A DNA stretch of 64,000 bases from Roseburia faecis (GTDB lineage: Bacteria > Bacillota > Clostridia > Lachnospirales > Lachnospiraceae), in the NCBI RefSeq assembly GCF_001406815.1, contig NZ_CVRR01000003.1, forward strand, positions 1 through 64,000. Reading direction: 5' to 3'. The notes below the pieces were generated by a model. It did not search any database. It was given only the letters and a program-made list of their open reading frames with translations, and was not told the origin of the DNA. Made by a program: the position numbers and the translations under genes. Below, one piece after another: positions 22,877-32,316 of this stretch; the stretch's first letter is position 1; each line of letters starts with the position of its first letter.

Positions 22877-23506
22877 ATGTCGACAAATACAAAAAAGAGT
22901 AAATCATCAGAAGAAACATTGGAAAAACTGCGCGCTTTCATTAATGAAAAAGGCGGCATCGTAAAAAAGGAAGAATTTGCGGCACTTGATGTGGATTACC
23001 GCAAGATTCTGGAATTTGTGGAAGCCGGGACACTGGTGCGGATAAAAAACGGTTATTATACCGACCGGATCGACCGCTTTTCCGAGGAAGAACTGATCGC
23101 ACGGCTGTTTCCGGATGCGCGTCTGTGCATGGAAAGTGCACTCTATGCGTATGGATATATCCGGGAAAAGCCTTACGGATGGCACTTAGCGGTGGATAAA
23201 AATACATCCAAGTCGCGGTTTAAGATGGATTATCCGAAAGTAATCCCATACTATACAGAGCCGGACGCTTTGGAACTTGGTTCCACAACGATTGAGCAGA
23301 ATGGACTGACGTTTCAGATTTATGATAAGGAACGGATGATCTGTGACTGCCTGAAATATGAGGCAAAGCTTGACCGGGCGATTTTCCGGGAGGCGATCCA
23401 GTCCTATATCCGGGACAATGATAAAGACATTTCCATGCTGATGGAATATGCCAGAGCGCGAAAAGTAACAGGAAAGGTACAGAGTCTGATCGGAGTGTGG
23501 CTGTAA
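22877..23506 (+). CDS. AbiEi-like antitoxin / transcriptional regulator
   Basis: The 209-residue protein starts at ATG 22877 (GGAG before it). It has an N-terminal winged helix-turn-helix (LRAFINEKGGIVKKEEFAAL..GTLVRIKNGYYT) followed by a domain of the AbiEi/type IV TA antitoxin family (ARLCMESALYAYGYI, YDKERMICDCLKYE). In AbiE systems this protein represses the operon and offsets the AbiEii nucleotidyltransferase. The next gene overlaps it by one base (TAATG). Confidence 0.75.
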   Translation: MSTNTKKSKSSEETLEKLRAFINEKGGIVKKEEFAALDVDYRKILEFVEAGTLVRIKNGYYTDRIDRFSEEELIARLFPDARLCMESALYAYGYIREKPYGWHLAVDKNTSKSRFKMDYPKVIPYYTEPDALELGSTTIEQNGLTFQIYDKERMICDCLKYEAKLDRAIFREAIQSYIRDNDKDISMLMEYARARKVTGKVQSLIGVWL

Positions 23507-24420
23507 TGAAAGTCGGTGTATGTGAGGCAACAGAACTGAAAAAGAGAAGCGAAATGCTCTCCATTCCATTTGCGGATCTCCTGTGGGGATATGCGGTGGA
23601 AGATCTGATGCTGCGTGTCAGTACGTCTGCATACCGTGAATTTTTATGGCTGATGAGCCTGCCGCTTCTGGGAGAAGAAGCATACCGGCAGCGCGCCAAG
23701 AAGCGCATCCGCTTTTTTTATAAAGGAAGTGAGGAAGAACTCACGCCGGACAAACTGCAGCCCGGTCAGCGATTATCCATCGCAATGGGCGAACACATCA
23801 AAACAACACTTTTTGCAAAAGAAAATGCACAGAAAATCCATTGGGAAGGTACGGTAACGGCATTGAGCGGCGGAATCCGGCTTAGCATGATCGCCGGGTA
23901 TTTTGATATGAAAGTTCCGCTAAATATTGAGATCTACAGTTTTGGTGCGGTCAGCCAGATTCCGGGAACAAGAGAAGAAGAACTGATTGCAGTGGGCGGA
24001 GGCAGAACAATTTCCTATCTGGTGTATTCGCCGGAGAGTGAACTGAGCTATGATCTGTTTGCGATCATGGACAAGCTGGAACTGATCGGCAGCATGGGAA
24101 GTTATTATGATGCATACCGGCTGCTCCGGACACAGCCGCTCAGCGGGCGTTATGTGCTGGAGGAACTGACGGTGCTTACCGCTGCATCCCCGAAGATGCG
24201 AAAAGAGCAGAGATTAAAGCAGCTGGACGGATACCGGGCTTACACATATATGCGCAAGCGCTGGGAAAAGTATCTGCGTAACCATGGGCTGGCAGAGGTT
24301 CCCTGGGAAGACGCAATCGATCTGATTCTGGTGTTTGTGTCCCCGATCTGGGAGAGTCTTTGCCGCAATGAGATCTTTTTTGATGACTGGATGCCGGAAC
24401 TTGGCCGGTTCTTAGGATAG
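23506..24420 (+). CDS. Divergent AbiEii-like partner protein
   Basis: The 304-residue protein is coupled to the AbiEi-like gene through TAATG. Its middle and C-terminal parts follow the AbiEii pattern: a beta segment with MKVPLNIEIYSFGAV and then a helical stretch DKLELIGSMGSYYDAYRLL, like the EKL...KDYYDLY part of AbiEii toxins. The expected nucleotidyltransferase start (GGTAL...S.DLD) is not seen; the equivalent region reads LLWGYAVEDLMLRVSTSAYR. It may be an inactive or re-purposed toxin. Assignment rests on position and partial pattern. Confidence 0.5.
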   Translation: MKVGVCEATELKKRSEMLSIPFADLLWGYAVEDLMLRVSTSAYREFLWLMSLPLLGEEAYRQRAKKRIRFFYKGSEEELTPDKLQPGQRLSIAMGEHIKTTLFAKENAQKIHWEGTVTALSGGIRLSMIAGYFDMKVPLNIEIYSFGAVSQIPGTREEELIAVGGGRTISYLVYSPESELSYDLFAIMDKLELIGSMGSYYDAYRLLRTQPLSGRYVLEELTVLTAASPKMRKEQRLKQLDGYRAYTYMRKRWEKYLRNHGLAEVPWEDAIDLILVFVSPIWESLCRNEIFFDDWMPELGRFLG

Positions 24421-24430
24421 TGGAGGAAAT

Positions 24431-25831
24431 ATGCTGGAACAAAAACTGAATGAACTGGAACAATCGGACATCTATCCGTTTCATATGCCAGGGCATAAAC
24501 GTGCATTCCTGCCTTTTGCCAATCCCTATGCCATTGATATTACGGAAATTGAAGGATTTGATAATCTTCACCATGCAACTGGAATCCTGCAGGAGGCGCA
24601 GCAGAAAGCGGCAGATCTGTATGGTGCACAAAAAACGTATTATCTGGTAAACGGAAGCACCTGCGGGCTTCTTGCGGCGATCAGCGCAGCAGTTCCGAGG
24701 GGTGGAAAAATCCTTGTGGCGAGAAACTGTCACAAAGCGGTATATCACGCGATGTATCTGCGGCAGCTGGTTCCTGTTTATCTGTATCCGGAAGATACCG
24801 CCTACGGCATCCAGGGGCAGGTAACACCACAGATGGTGCAAAAGCAGCTAAAACAGACACCGGATATCCGGGCCGTTGTCATTACTTCCCCGACATATGA
24901 CGGGGTCGTATCGGATATCAAAAACATTGCGGATATCGTGCATGCATATGGGATTCCGCTGATCGTGGATGAAGCGCATGGAGCACATTTCGGGTTTTCC
25001 CCGGAGTTTCCGGAAAATGCCACAAGGCTTGGCGCGGATGCCGTGATTATGAGTGTACACAAAACACTTCCCGCATTTACACAGACCGCATTGCTGCATC
25101 TGTGTTCCGACCGGATCGCGGAGAAAAAGGTCGCACAATTTCTGGGGATTTATGAGACAAGTTCTCCGTCATACCTTCTGATGGCGGGGATTGAAAAAAG
25201 TCTGCAGATCATAGAAAAAGACCGGGAAATGCTGTTTGCTGCATACAGCAGAAGGCTTGCAGAGTTTCGGGATAAGGCCAAAAATCTGAAAACACTGCAG
25301 GTATTACAGCCCTCCGATTTTTCAAAACAGGAGGCGTTCTCATTTGATCCGGGAAAACTTCTGATTCTGACCGGAAACAGCATGAGCGGACAGGCCCTTC
25401 AGGAAATATTGTTACGGGAATATGGTCTGCAGATGGAGATGGCAAGCGGAAACTATGTAGTTGCCATGACTTCCATTATGGATACGGACGAAGGGTTTGC
25501 GCGGCTTTCGGATGCACTGGAATGTATTGACGGAACGGTCCGTAAGAAGGAAGAGACCGGAGTGATTTCACCGCGGGAGATCTATCGGGAACAAAAAACC
25601 GTCATGACGATTGATCAGGCACTGGACGCAGAACAAAAAACGGTCCGGCTGGAGGAAGCCACAGGAGCGGTGAGCGGGGATTATGTGTATCTGTATCCAC
25701 CCGGAATTCCGATTCTTGTGCCTGGCGAAGCGATTGACGTGCAGACCGCAGAAACGATCCGGCATTGTATCCGGCTGGGCCTTGAGGTAGAGGGACTGCC
25801 GGATTTGACGTGTATAAACGTTGTGAAATGA
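24431..25831 (+). CDS. Orn/Lys/Arg decarboxylase family protein (PLP-dependent)
   Basis: The 466-residue protein begins with PFHMPGHKRAF, has VDEAHGAHFGF (cofactor Asp) and SVHKTLPAFTQTALLH with the PLP-binding Lys, plus a C-terminal decarboxylase domain with PPGIPILVPGE. It is the yaaO-type short decarboxylase at the head of the conserved tmk-yaaR-holB-yaaT cluster of Firmicutes. The substrate is probably a basic amino acid. GGAGG precedes the ATG. Confidence 0.88.
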   Translation: MLEQKLNELEQSDIYPFHMPGHKRAFLPFANPYAIDITEIEGFDNLHHATGILQEAQQKAADLYGAQKTYYLVNGSTCGLLAAISAAVPRGGKILVARNCHKAVYHAMYLRQLVPVYLYPEDTAYGIQGQVTPQMVQKQLKQTPDIRAVVITSPTYDGVVSDIKNIADIVHAYGIPLIVDEAHGAHFGFSPEFPENATRLGADAVIMSVHKTLPAFTQTALLHLCSDRIAEKKVAQFLGIYETSSPSYLLMAGIEKSLQIIEKDREMLFAAYSRRLAEFRDKAKNLKTLQVLQPSDFSKQEAFSFDPGKLLILTGNSMSGQALQEILLREYGLQMEMASGNYVVAMTSIMDTDEGFARLSDALECIDGTVRKKEETGVISPREIYREQKTVMTIDQALDAEQKTVRLEEATGAVSGDYVYLYPPGIPILVPGEAIDVQTAETIRHCIRLGLEVEGLPDLTCINVVK

Positions 25832-25864
25832 CGGCAAATATATTATACTAGAGGAAAGAGATCA

Positions 25865-26494
25865 ATGGGCAAAATTTATTGTGTCATGGGAAAGAGTTCT
25901 TCCGGAAAAGACAGTATCTACAGCCGGATTATGCAGCAGGGGAATCCTGCACTTTTACGCATTGTACCGTATACCACCCGCCCCCGCAGGGAGGGAGAGA
26001 CGGATGGACGGGAATATGTGTTTACGGATGAGGCACATGTACAGCAGCTGGAAAGCGCAGGCAAGGTGATCGAGCTGCGGGCATATCACACGGTCTATGG
26101 GATCTGGAAATATTTTACGGTAGATGATGGAAGAATTGACCTGTCGGCGCACAGTTATCTGTATATTGTGACACTGGAAGGGTATCAGAAAATACAAAGA
26201 TACTTTGGAAGCTCACAGGTAGTGCCGATTTATATAGAAGTGGAGGATGGCGAGCGGCTGCTTCGGGCGATTGCCAGGGAGCGGCAGCAGAAAACTCCGC
26301 AGTATGAGGAAATGTGCCGGAGATTTCTTGCGGATGCAGCCGATTTTTCCGAGGAAAAACTGACAGAGGCAGGCATCACACGACGGTTTATAAATAAGGA
26401 TATGGAAGGAACCATCCGGGAGATCACGGAATATATCCGGCGGGATATGTCCGGGATGGAGAAACAGGATAAGAGGATTTCTATATGGCGATAA
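25865..26494 (+). CDS. Guanylate kinase-like protein
   Basis: The 209-residue protein has a P-loop [11 protein letters not shown] and the guanylate-kinase pattern [21 protein letters not shown]. It stands where thymidylate kinase (tmk) usually stands in this gene cluster. It likely phosphorylates GMP or a related nucleotide but is diverged from canonical Gmk (residue GKDS instead of GKST). It overlaps the start of the yaaR gene by 10 bases. Confidence 0.75.
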   Translation: MGKIYCVMGKSSSGKDSIYSRIMQQGNPALLRIVPYTTRPRREGETDGREYVFTDEAHVQQLESAGKVIELRAYHTVYGIWKYFTVDDGRIDLSAHSYLYIVTLEGYQKIQRYFGSSQVVPIYIEVEDGERLLRAIARERQQKTPQYEEMCRRFLADAADFSEEKLTEAGITRRFINKDMEGTIREITEYIRRDMSGMEKQDKRISIWR

Positions 26495-26925
26495 AAGTAA
26501 ACGATATATCCGCGGTCAATCAGGTACCGGAGGCCACAAAAACAGTAGAAGGCGACGGCTCGTTCAAGTTTACACTTGCAAGTGCGATCACAGATGCGGA
26601 TCTGCAGGCAAAAGTGGATGAACTGCTCAGTGATATTACGGCGCAGGGAAACCGTCTTGCGGAGCACATGGACATCCGGGATATGAAAAAGTACCGTGGA
26701 CTGATAAAAGACTTTCTGAATGAAGTAGTTTACCGTTCCCACCGGTTTTCAAGGGAAAATTTTCTTGACCGCAGGGGACGCCACCGGGTATATGGCATTA
26801 TCCGCCTGATCGATAAGAATCTGGATGAACTGGCAGGCGAACTGGTGGCAGACGAAAAGGATCATATTTCGATTCTGGACCGTATTGGGGAAATTAAAGG
26901 ACTTTTGCTTGATATTTTGACCTAG
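26485..26925 (+). CDS. YaaR family protein (DUF327)
   Basis: The 146-residue helical protein matches DUF327/Yaa[21 protein letters not shown] and [20 protein letters not shown]. Its function is not established; it is conserved between tmk and holB in Firmicutes. Overlap with the preceding gene implies coupling. Confidence 0.85.
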   Translation: MAIKVNDISAVNQVPEATKTVEGDGSFKFTLASAITDADLQAKVDELLSDITAQGNRLAEHMDIRDMKKYRGLIKDFLNEVVYRSHRFSRENFLDRRGRHRVYGIIRLIDKNLDELAGELVADEKDHISILDRIGEIKGLLLDILT

Positions 26926-26948
26926 ACAGATACAAGGAGGGGATGGCT

Positions 26949-27938
26949 ATGGCAGGATTTTCAGACATCATTGGACATGAACAGATCATCGGGCATTTGA
27001 AGAATGCAATTGCCCTCGACAAAGTCAGCCATGCATATATTTTTAACGGACCAAAGCTTTCCGGAAAAATGATGCTTGCAGAGGCTTTTGCCATGGCACT
27101 GCAATGTGAGGGAGAAGGGACAAGACCATGCCTTTTATGCCGCTCCTGCAAACAGGCGGTGGATCATAATCAGCCCGATATCATCTATGTATCCCACGAA
27201 AAGCCGAATACCATCGGGGTGGACGATATCCGTACCCAGATCAATAACGATATTGTGATAAAACCATACAGCAGCCGCTACAAAGTGTATATTGTGGATG
27301 AGGCGGAAAAAATGAACCAGCAGGCACAGAATGCATTGCTGAAAACAATCGAGGAACCGCCGGCATATGCGGTCATCCTGCTTCTGACCACAAATGCGGA
27401 CAGTTTTCTGCCAACGATTTTATCGCGCTGCATTACACTGAATCTCAAAGTGGTAAAAGAAGATGTGATCAAATCTTACCTGATGAAAACGTATCACATT
27501 CCGGATTACCAGGCAGATGTCTGTGCCGCATTTTCCCAGGGAAATGTAGGGAAAGCCATTCAGCTGGCATCTTCCGAAGAATTTGGGGAACTGAAAGCAT
27601 CGGTGCTGCAGCTGATGAAGCGTCTGGAAGATATTGATCTGTATGAAATGACAGCAGCAGTAAAGCAGATTGCAGAGTATAAGCTGACGGTCAATGATTA
27701 TTTTGACCTCATGATGATCTGGTTCCGCGATGTACTTTACATGAAAGCAACCAATGATGTAAACGGACTCATTTTTAAGGATGAGGTTTATGACATAAAA
27801 AAACAGGCAGCAAAGCGGTCGTATCAGGGAATTGAGACGATCATCCGTGCACTCGAGACAGCGAAAGTCCGGATTTCGGCAAATGTAAATTTCGATCTTG
27901 TGATTGAGCTGCTGTTACTGACAATTAAGGAGAATTAA
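26949..27938 (+). CDS. holB: DNA polymerase III subunit delta'
   Basis: The 329-residue AAA+ clamp-loader subunit has FSDIIGHEQIIGHLKNAI, a zinc-binding Cys set (CLLCRSCKQ), IVDEAEKMNQQAQNALLKTI and the EEPPAYAVILLLTTN sensor region. As usual for delta' the P-loop is degenerate (GPKLSGKMM). ATG 26949 is chosen because AGGAGGGG is immediately before ATG 26943. Confidence 0.92.
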   Translation: MAGFSDIIGHEQIIGHLKNAIALDKVSHAYIFNGPKLSGKMMLAEAFAMALQCEGEGTRPCLLCRSCKQAVDHNQPDIIYVSHEKPNTIGVDDIRTQINNDIVIKPYSSRYKVYIVDEAEKMNQQAQNALLKTIEEPPAYAVILLLTTNADSFLPTILSRCITLNLKVVKEDVIKSYLMKTYHIPDYQADVCAAFSQGNVGKAIQLASSEEFGELKASVLQLMKRLEDIDLYEMTAAVKQIAEYKLTVNDYFDLMMIWFRDVLYMKATNDVNGLIFKDEVYDIKKQAAKRSYQGIETIIRALETAKVRISANVNFDLVIELLLLTIKEN

Positions 27939-27939
27939 T

Positions 27940-29262
27940 ATGATAAAAGTGGTAGGAATCCGTTTTCAGCGTGCGGGAAAGATTTATTATTTTGACCCGC
28001 TGGACTATGATCTGGAGACGGCGATGCACGTCATCGTGGAAACGGCACGTGGCATAGAGATGGGAACAGTGTTGATCCCACCCAAAGAGGTGGATGACGA
28101 TAAGGTTGTCCAGCCTTTGAAACCGGTGATCCGTATTGCGACAGACGATGACGAAAAAGTTATAGAAAAAAATAAAGAAAAAGAAGCGGAAGCCTACGTG
28201 ATCTGCAAGGAAAAAATTGCAAAGCACGGGCTGGATATGAAACTGGTTGCAGCGGAATATACATTTGACAACAATAAGCTTTTGTTCTACTTTACGGCAG
28301 ACGGACGAATTGATTTCCGTGAGCTGGTCAAGGATCTGGCTTCGGTGTTCCGCACCCGTATCGAATTGCGGCAGATTGGTGTGCGCGATGAGACAAAGAT
28401 GCTTGGCGGTATCGGAATCTGTGGGAGGGAACTGTGCTGCAGATCTTATCTGACCGATTTTGTACCGGTATCCATCAAGATGGCAAAGGAACAGAATCTG
28501 TCCTTAAATCCGACAAAAATTTCGGGTGTATGCGGCAGACTCATGTGTTGTCTGAAGAACGAGCAGGAAACATACGAATACTTAAACAGCCGTCTGCCGT
28601 CGGTGGGAGATTCGGTAATCACACCGACCGGAATGCATGGAGAAGTGTCCGGTGTTAATGTACTGCGTCAGCTGGTTAAGGTTGTTGTGGATAACGGAGA
28701 AGAAAAAGAACTGCAGGAATATGCAGTAGATGATCTGAAGTTTACACCGCGGCGCCGCAGGGATGTCCGTGTAACGGATGAGGAAATGAAAGAGCTGGAA
28801 GGGCTTGAGGATAACGGAAGCACGGAGGAAGAAAACGAACGTCCGCAGCGGGAGAACCGCAGGGAAAACAACCGTGGCAAATACCGCAGAGAGCAAAACG
28901 ATGCGTCACCGGAGACGGATGTCGGAAGCGAAAGCCGTGAGAATCGTGAGAAAAACGATAGCGGCGAGAAACGCGAGTATCGTGACCGCAGTAACTATCG
29001 CGGCAAAAAGCGCGAATACCGAGACCGGAATGACAACGGTGAGAAACGCGAGTACCGGGAACGCAGCAATTACCGTGGCAGAAACTATAATCGTGACCGC
29101 AGAGAGAATGCCGACCGTGAAAATAGTGGCGAGGGCGGAGAAAAACGCGAATACCGCGGAGAGCGGAATTTCCGGCGGCATCGAAACTACGACAGAAAGA
29201 ATTATCAGGGTGGAAACAACGAACGTGGAGAACAAAAACGAGGTGACAATCCACAGTCATGA
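27940..29262 (+). CDS. ricT: RicT/YaaT (PSP1 domain) protein with long Arg-rich C-terminal extension
   Basis: Residues 1-275 are a typical PSP1 domain: GGIGICGRELCCRSYLTDF, KISGVCGRLMCCLKNEQETY. The paired cysteines bind the FeS clusters of the RicA-RicF-RicT complex that aids RNase Y maturation of mRNA in Bacillus. After residue 290 comes a 150-residue low-complexity tail of REYRDR, NYRG and REN units, absent from Bacillus YaaT (about 275 residues). Such Arg/Gly-rich tails commonly bind RNA. The gene starts one base after holB ends and overlaps the next gene. Confidence 0.9.
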   Translation: MIKVVGIRFQRAGKIYYFDPLDYDLETAMHVIVETARGIEMGTVLIPPKEVDDDKVVQPLKPVIRIATDDDEKVIEKNKEKEAEAYVICKEKIAKHGLDMKLVAAEYTFDNNKLLFYFTADGRIDFRELVKDLASVFRTRIELRQIGVRDETKMLGGIGICGRELCCRSYLTDFVPVSIKMAKEQNLSLNPTKISGVCGRLMCCLKNEQETYEYLNSRLPSVGDSVITPTGMHGEVSGVNVLRQLVKVVVDNGEEKELQEYAVDDLKFTPRRRRDVRVTDEEMKELEGLEDNGSTEEENERPQRENRRENNRGKYRREQNDASPETDVGSESRENREKNDSGEKREYRDRSNYRGKKREYRDRNDNGEKREYRERSNYRGRNYNRDRRENADRENSGEGGEKREYRGERNFRRHRNYDRKNYQGGNNERGEQKRGDNPQS

Positions 29263-29974
29263 ACGACTGGATGAACTTCATAGAAACGGATACTGGATCA
29301 TTCAGGATCCGGGACGGTTCTGTTTTGGCATGGATGCAGTGCTGCTGTCCGGCTTTGCAAAAGTAAAGCCCGGGGAACGGGCACTGGATCTGGGTACCGG
29401 AACCGGGATCATACCAATTCTGCTGGAGGCAAAGACCAAAGGGGAACATTTTACCGGGCTGGAAATTCAGCCGGAGAGTGCAGATATGGCGGCGCGAAGC
29501 GTCGCCTACAATCATCTGGAAGAGAAAATTACGATTGTGACCGGAGATATCAAGGAGGCTTCTGCGCGTTTCGGAGCCGGATCGTTTGAAGTAATCACAA
29601 CGAATCCGCCGTATATGATCGGGCAGCATGGAATCCAGAATGATGCCAATGCCAAGACGATTGCAAGGCATGAGGTTCTCTGCGATCTGGATGATATCCT
29701 GCGTGAAAGCGCAAAGATGTTAAAGCAGGGCGGACGATTTTACATGGTACACAGACCCTTCCGCCTTGCGGAAATTTTCAGTAAGATGGTGGCATATCAT
29801 ATCGAGCCGAAGCGCATGCGGCTGGTCTATCCGTTTGTGGATAAGGAGCCGAATATGGTGCTGATAGAGGGGCTGCGGGGCGGCAAATCCCGTCTGACGG
29901 TGGAAAAACCACTCATTGTATACAAAGAGCCGGGGGTATATATGCCGGAGATTTATGATATTTACGGATATTAG
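29243..29974 (+). CDS. tRNA1(Val) (adenine-N6)-methyltransferase-like protein (YabB type)
   Basis: The 243-residue protein has ERLDELHRNGYWIIQDP, FCFGMDAVLLSGFAK, the SAM motif ALDLGTGTGIIPILLEA and the catalytic ITTNPPYM. This matches TrmN6/YabB, which follows yaaT in Firmicutes. The start is taken as GTG 29243 (GTG 29225 is also possible); both overlap the end of ricT. Its last codons (MPEIYDIYGY) are the left copy of a sequence that recurs at 42.2 kb and, degraded, at 34.5 kb. Confidence 0.85.
   Translation: MTIHSHERLDELHRNGYWIIQDPGRFCFGMDAVLLSGFAKVKPGERALDLGTGTGIIPILLEAKTKGEHFTGLEIQPESADMAARSVAYNHLEEKITIVTGDIKEASARFGAGSFEVITTNPPYMIGQHGIQNDANAKTIARHEVLCDLDDILRESAKMLKQGGRFYMVHRPFRLAEIFSKMVAYHIEPKRMRLVYPFVDKEPNMVLIEGLRGGKSRLTVEKPLIVYKEPGVYMPEIYDIYGY
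29939..29967 (+). repeat. Left copy of a 29-bp direct repeat in the 3' end of the YabB-type gene
   Basis: The 29 bases covering the codons for MPEIYDIY recur without change at 42187-42215. A degraded copy is at about 34480-34515. It marks the left edge of the duplicated island. Confidence 0.85.
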
Positions 29975-29989
29975 GAAGGAGTGCGTGGT

Positions 29990-31392
29990 ATGGGAATTTA
30001 TCTGAATCCATCTGCGGATGGATTTGCATCCATTATGAAAACCGGAGATTATGTGGATAAAACCGGATTGATTACCTATATGAATGCGGTATTAAACTCT
30101 TCCAGAAATATGCTGTGTTCAAGCAGACCACGAAGATTTGGAAAATCTTATGCTGCACAGATGCTTTCCGCATTTTATTCTAAGGGAGCAGATGCGGGGG
30201 AACTGTTTGCACATTTGCGCGTAGCCAATCCGCCGGAGGAGACAAAGGAGAAAGAGAAAGAGTGGTACAATAAATATCGTAATAATTGTGACGTCCTGTT
30301 TTGGGATATGGCGTGGTTTATTTCCAATGCACAGAATATAGAGGATACAATTTTGAATCTGCAGCGTGACATTGGAAAGGAATTACGGGAAGCCTTTCCG
30401 GATTGTGTGACAGAGGAAGTCGTTTCTTTGCCGGAAATATTACTTACAATCAGTGTAAAAACCGGGCATAAATTTTTGATTATTATTGACGAGTGGGATG
30501 CGTTGTTCCGTGAAGCGCCGGAAAATACAGAACTGCAAAAGACATATATTCAGTTGTTGCGCGCATTGTTCAAGGGAATTCAGGTTTCCCGTTTTTTGTG
30601 TGGAGCTTATATGACGGGAATTTTACCGATCAAAAAATATGGAACGCAGTCGGCCCTTACCGATTTTACCGAATTTACGATGCTTGAGCCGGGACCGCTG
30701 GCACCCTATGTTGGTTTTACAGAGGATGAGGTAAAAAAGCTGTGTACCGGTCATCACATGGATTATGAGGAAATGCGCAGATGGTACGATGGGTATTATT
30801 TTGATGAGATCGGGCATGTGTATAATCCAAATTCGGTGATAAAGGCAGTTTTTTGCGGAAAATACAGTAATTACTGGACACAGACAGAAACTTATGAATC
30901 ACTGCGAATTTATATAGATTTAAATTTTGATGGTCTGAAGGAATGTCTGGTCGATATGCTTGGAGGAAAGCGTTGCCGGGTCGATATCGGGTCGTTTCAG
31001 AATGACATGACTTCCATGAAAAGCCGGGATGATGTACTTACTTTACTGGTGCATCTGGGATATCTGGGATATGATGCAGACAATAAAGAGGTGTATATTC
31101 CAAACGAAGAAATCAGGGAAGAGTTTATTCGTGCAATCAAAAACGGCAGACGTCAGGAACTGGTGAAAGCAATTCAGCTGTCAGATCATTTGTTGAAGGC
31201 AACAATAAACCTGCATTACTGATCGAGTTGAAATGGGACAAATCTGCAGAAAAAGCGATTACACAGATCAAAGAAAAGAATTATACGCAGTTGGTGAAAA
31301 AATTGGGATATGATGGGGAGGTTCTTCTGGTTGGAATCAATTATAGCACCAAGACAAAGAAACATTCCTGTGTGATTAAAAATTTTAGATAA
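29990..31392 (+). pseudogene. AAA-ATPase-like/PD-(D/E)XK nuclease-like gene (DUF1703 type) with internal deletion
   Basis: ATG 29990 follows GGAAGGAG. The first 400 codons show the AAA-ATPase-like domain: ADGFASIMKTGDYVDKTGLI, Walker A-like SRPRRFGKSYAAQML and Walker B-like FLIIIDEWDALFRE. Near 31190 the frame shifts: the original frame ends at 31222, while another frame reads GNNKPALLIELKWDKSAEKA and onwards to TAA 31392, which is the C-terminal nuclease core (ExK in IELK). About 100 residues between the two parts are missing. The gene is therefore broken. Similar wrecks lie at 42.5 kb and, as a stub, at 37.97 kb. Confidence 0.75.
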
Positions 31393-31402
31393 TTATGTAG
31401 AG

Positions 31403-31441
31403 AAACCGTGGTACATATCAGGATGCATCACGGTTTTCTTT
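31403..31441. terminator. Island hairpin, copy A
   Basis: AAACCGTGGT and ATCACGGTTTT form a long stem around CATATCAGGATG. The same hairpin stands at 34516-34555 and 42221-42262, each time between the YabB 3' end (or DUF1703 gene) and a leftward secreted-protein gene. It probably ends transcription from both sides. Confidence 0.7.
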
Positions 31442-31927
31442 TTACTGTAAAGTTCCGTTTTTGGTACAGGAAATGGAAACAGTACGCGTAGTTGAAGTGA
31501 TTTCGGAATTGGAAAGGATATGGGAGCCTGTTGCAGAAGCATATCCGGTATTCCCGGATTTCCAACTCGATTTATTGGTAACTTTCCATGCCGAAGAATT
31601 ACTTTCTGCGGTAACATCAGCGCTTGTGCAGGAAGAAGTGCTTCCGTTATAGGTAAAAAAAGCATGTACCGTCACATACCATAAAGTAGTGCCGGAAGAA
31701 TTTACATAACGTTGTGTTTTACTTCCACTTTTGGTCTGGGTAGCTGAAAAAGGCTGAATTCCAGAACCTGACGTTTCAACAATTTCTGTCACACAGTAGA
31801 GATCATCGGAAATGGCTTCTTTTGTAACTGTGACGGTTTGAGCCTAAAGAGACTGACTGGGTATTGTGGCACATATAAGTGCAGAAGAAAGTAATAAAGC
31901 AGAAATAAATTTACCTGATTTTATCAT
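31442..31927 (-). pseudogene. Secreted small protein gene interrupted by an amber stop after the signal peptide
   Basis: The gene starts at ATG 31927 after AAAGGAGG and encodes a signal peptide (MIKSGKFISALLLSSALICA) ending SQSL. Codon 28 is TAG (31844-31846). The same frame then continues open for about 134 codons: AQTVTVTKEAISDDLYCVTE, a Ser/Thr-rich beta-type domain with SSGTTLWYVTVHAFFTYNGS and final ISCTKNGTLQ. A single base change would restore it. It is the third gene of a PadR/membrane-protein operon and overlaps that operon's second gene by four bases (ATGA). Confidence 0.75.
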
Positions 31928-32316
31928 TGAGGGTCCTCCTTTAATATAGTTACTTCTTTTTGTATAAAAGTATCTAATTCCTTTTTGTGTTGTACATTTA
32001 TGTTGTAGATATATATGGATGAGAATATCAAAACGAAAACGGTAATGATGATACAGATCGTTTTTATATTCCATGTAAAACACACATTTTTCTTTTGCTT
32101 ATCAATAGATTGCTCCGAAAAATAATCGTTTACCAGTTCCTGTGGATCTCCAAACTGTGAGACAAGCTGTTCATAATCGAGAGAATCCTGTTGCGCTGCA
32201 TAAGAAATGACAGCGTCTTTCAAATCAGAAATAAATCTTGCGTCTGTGGTATGGTAGTGTTTAAACTGCTTCTGCACAGCCTTTATATATTTATCCGTAA
32301 TTTTATCCTTGGTCAT
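31924..32316 (-). CDS. HAAS/DUF1700-like small membrane protein, copy A
   Basis: The 130-residue protein has a cytoplasmic helical domain (ITDKYIKAVQKQFKHYH... LDYEQLVSQFGDPQELVNDYF) like the HAAS/DUF1700 domains that accompany PadR regulators, then one membrane helix (ICIIITVFVLIFSSIYIY) and a short outside tail. Overlapping starts and stops couple it to padR upstream and to the secreted gene downstream. It probably senses or transmits a membrane signal to the regulator. It is highly similar to 34601-34996 except in the membrane part. Confidence 0.75.
   Translation of the reverse strand: MTKDKITDKYIKAVQKQFKHYHTTDARFISDLKDAVISYAAQQDSLDYEQLVSQFGDPQELVNDYFSEQSIDKQKKNVCFTWNIKTICIIITVFVLIFSSIYIYNINVQHKKELDTFIQKEVTILKEDPQ

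Noticed and set aside
28742-29671. 309-codon minus-strand frame and a plus-strand frame extending the methyltransferase upstream to 28805
   Set aside because: Both arise from the Arg-rich repetitive tail of ricT, which keeps other frames open; the methyltransferase similarity begins only near 29250.
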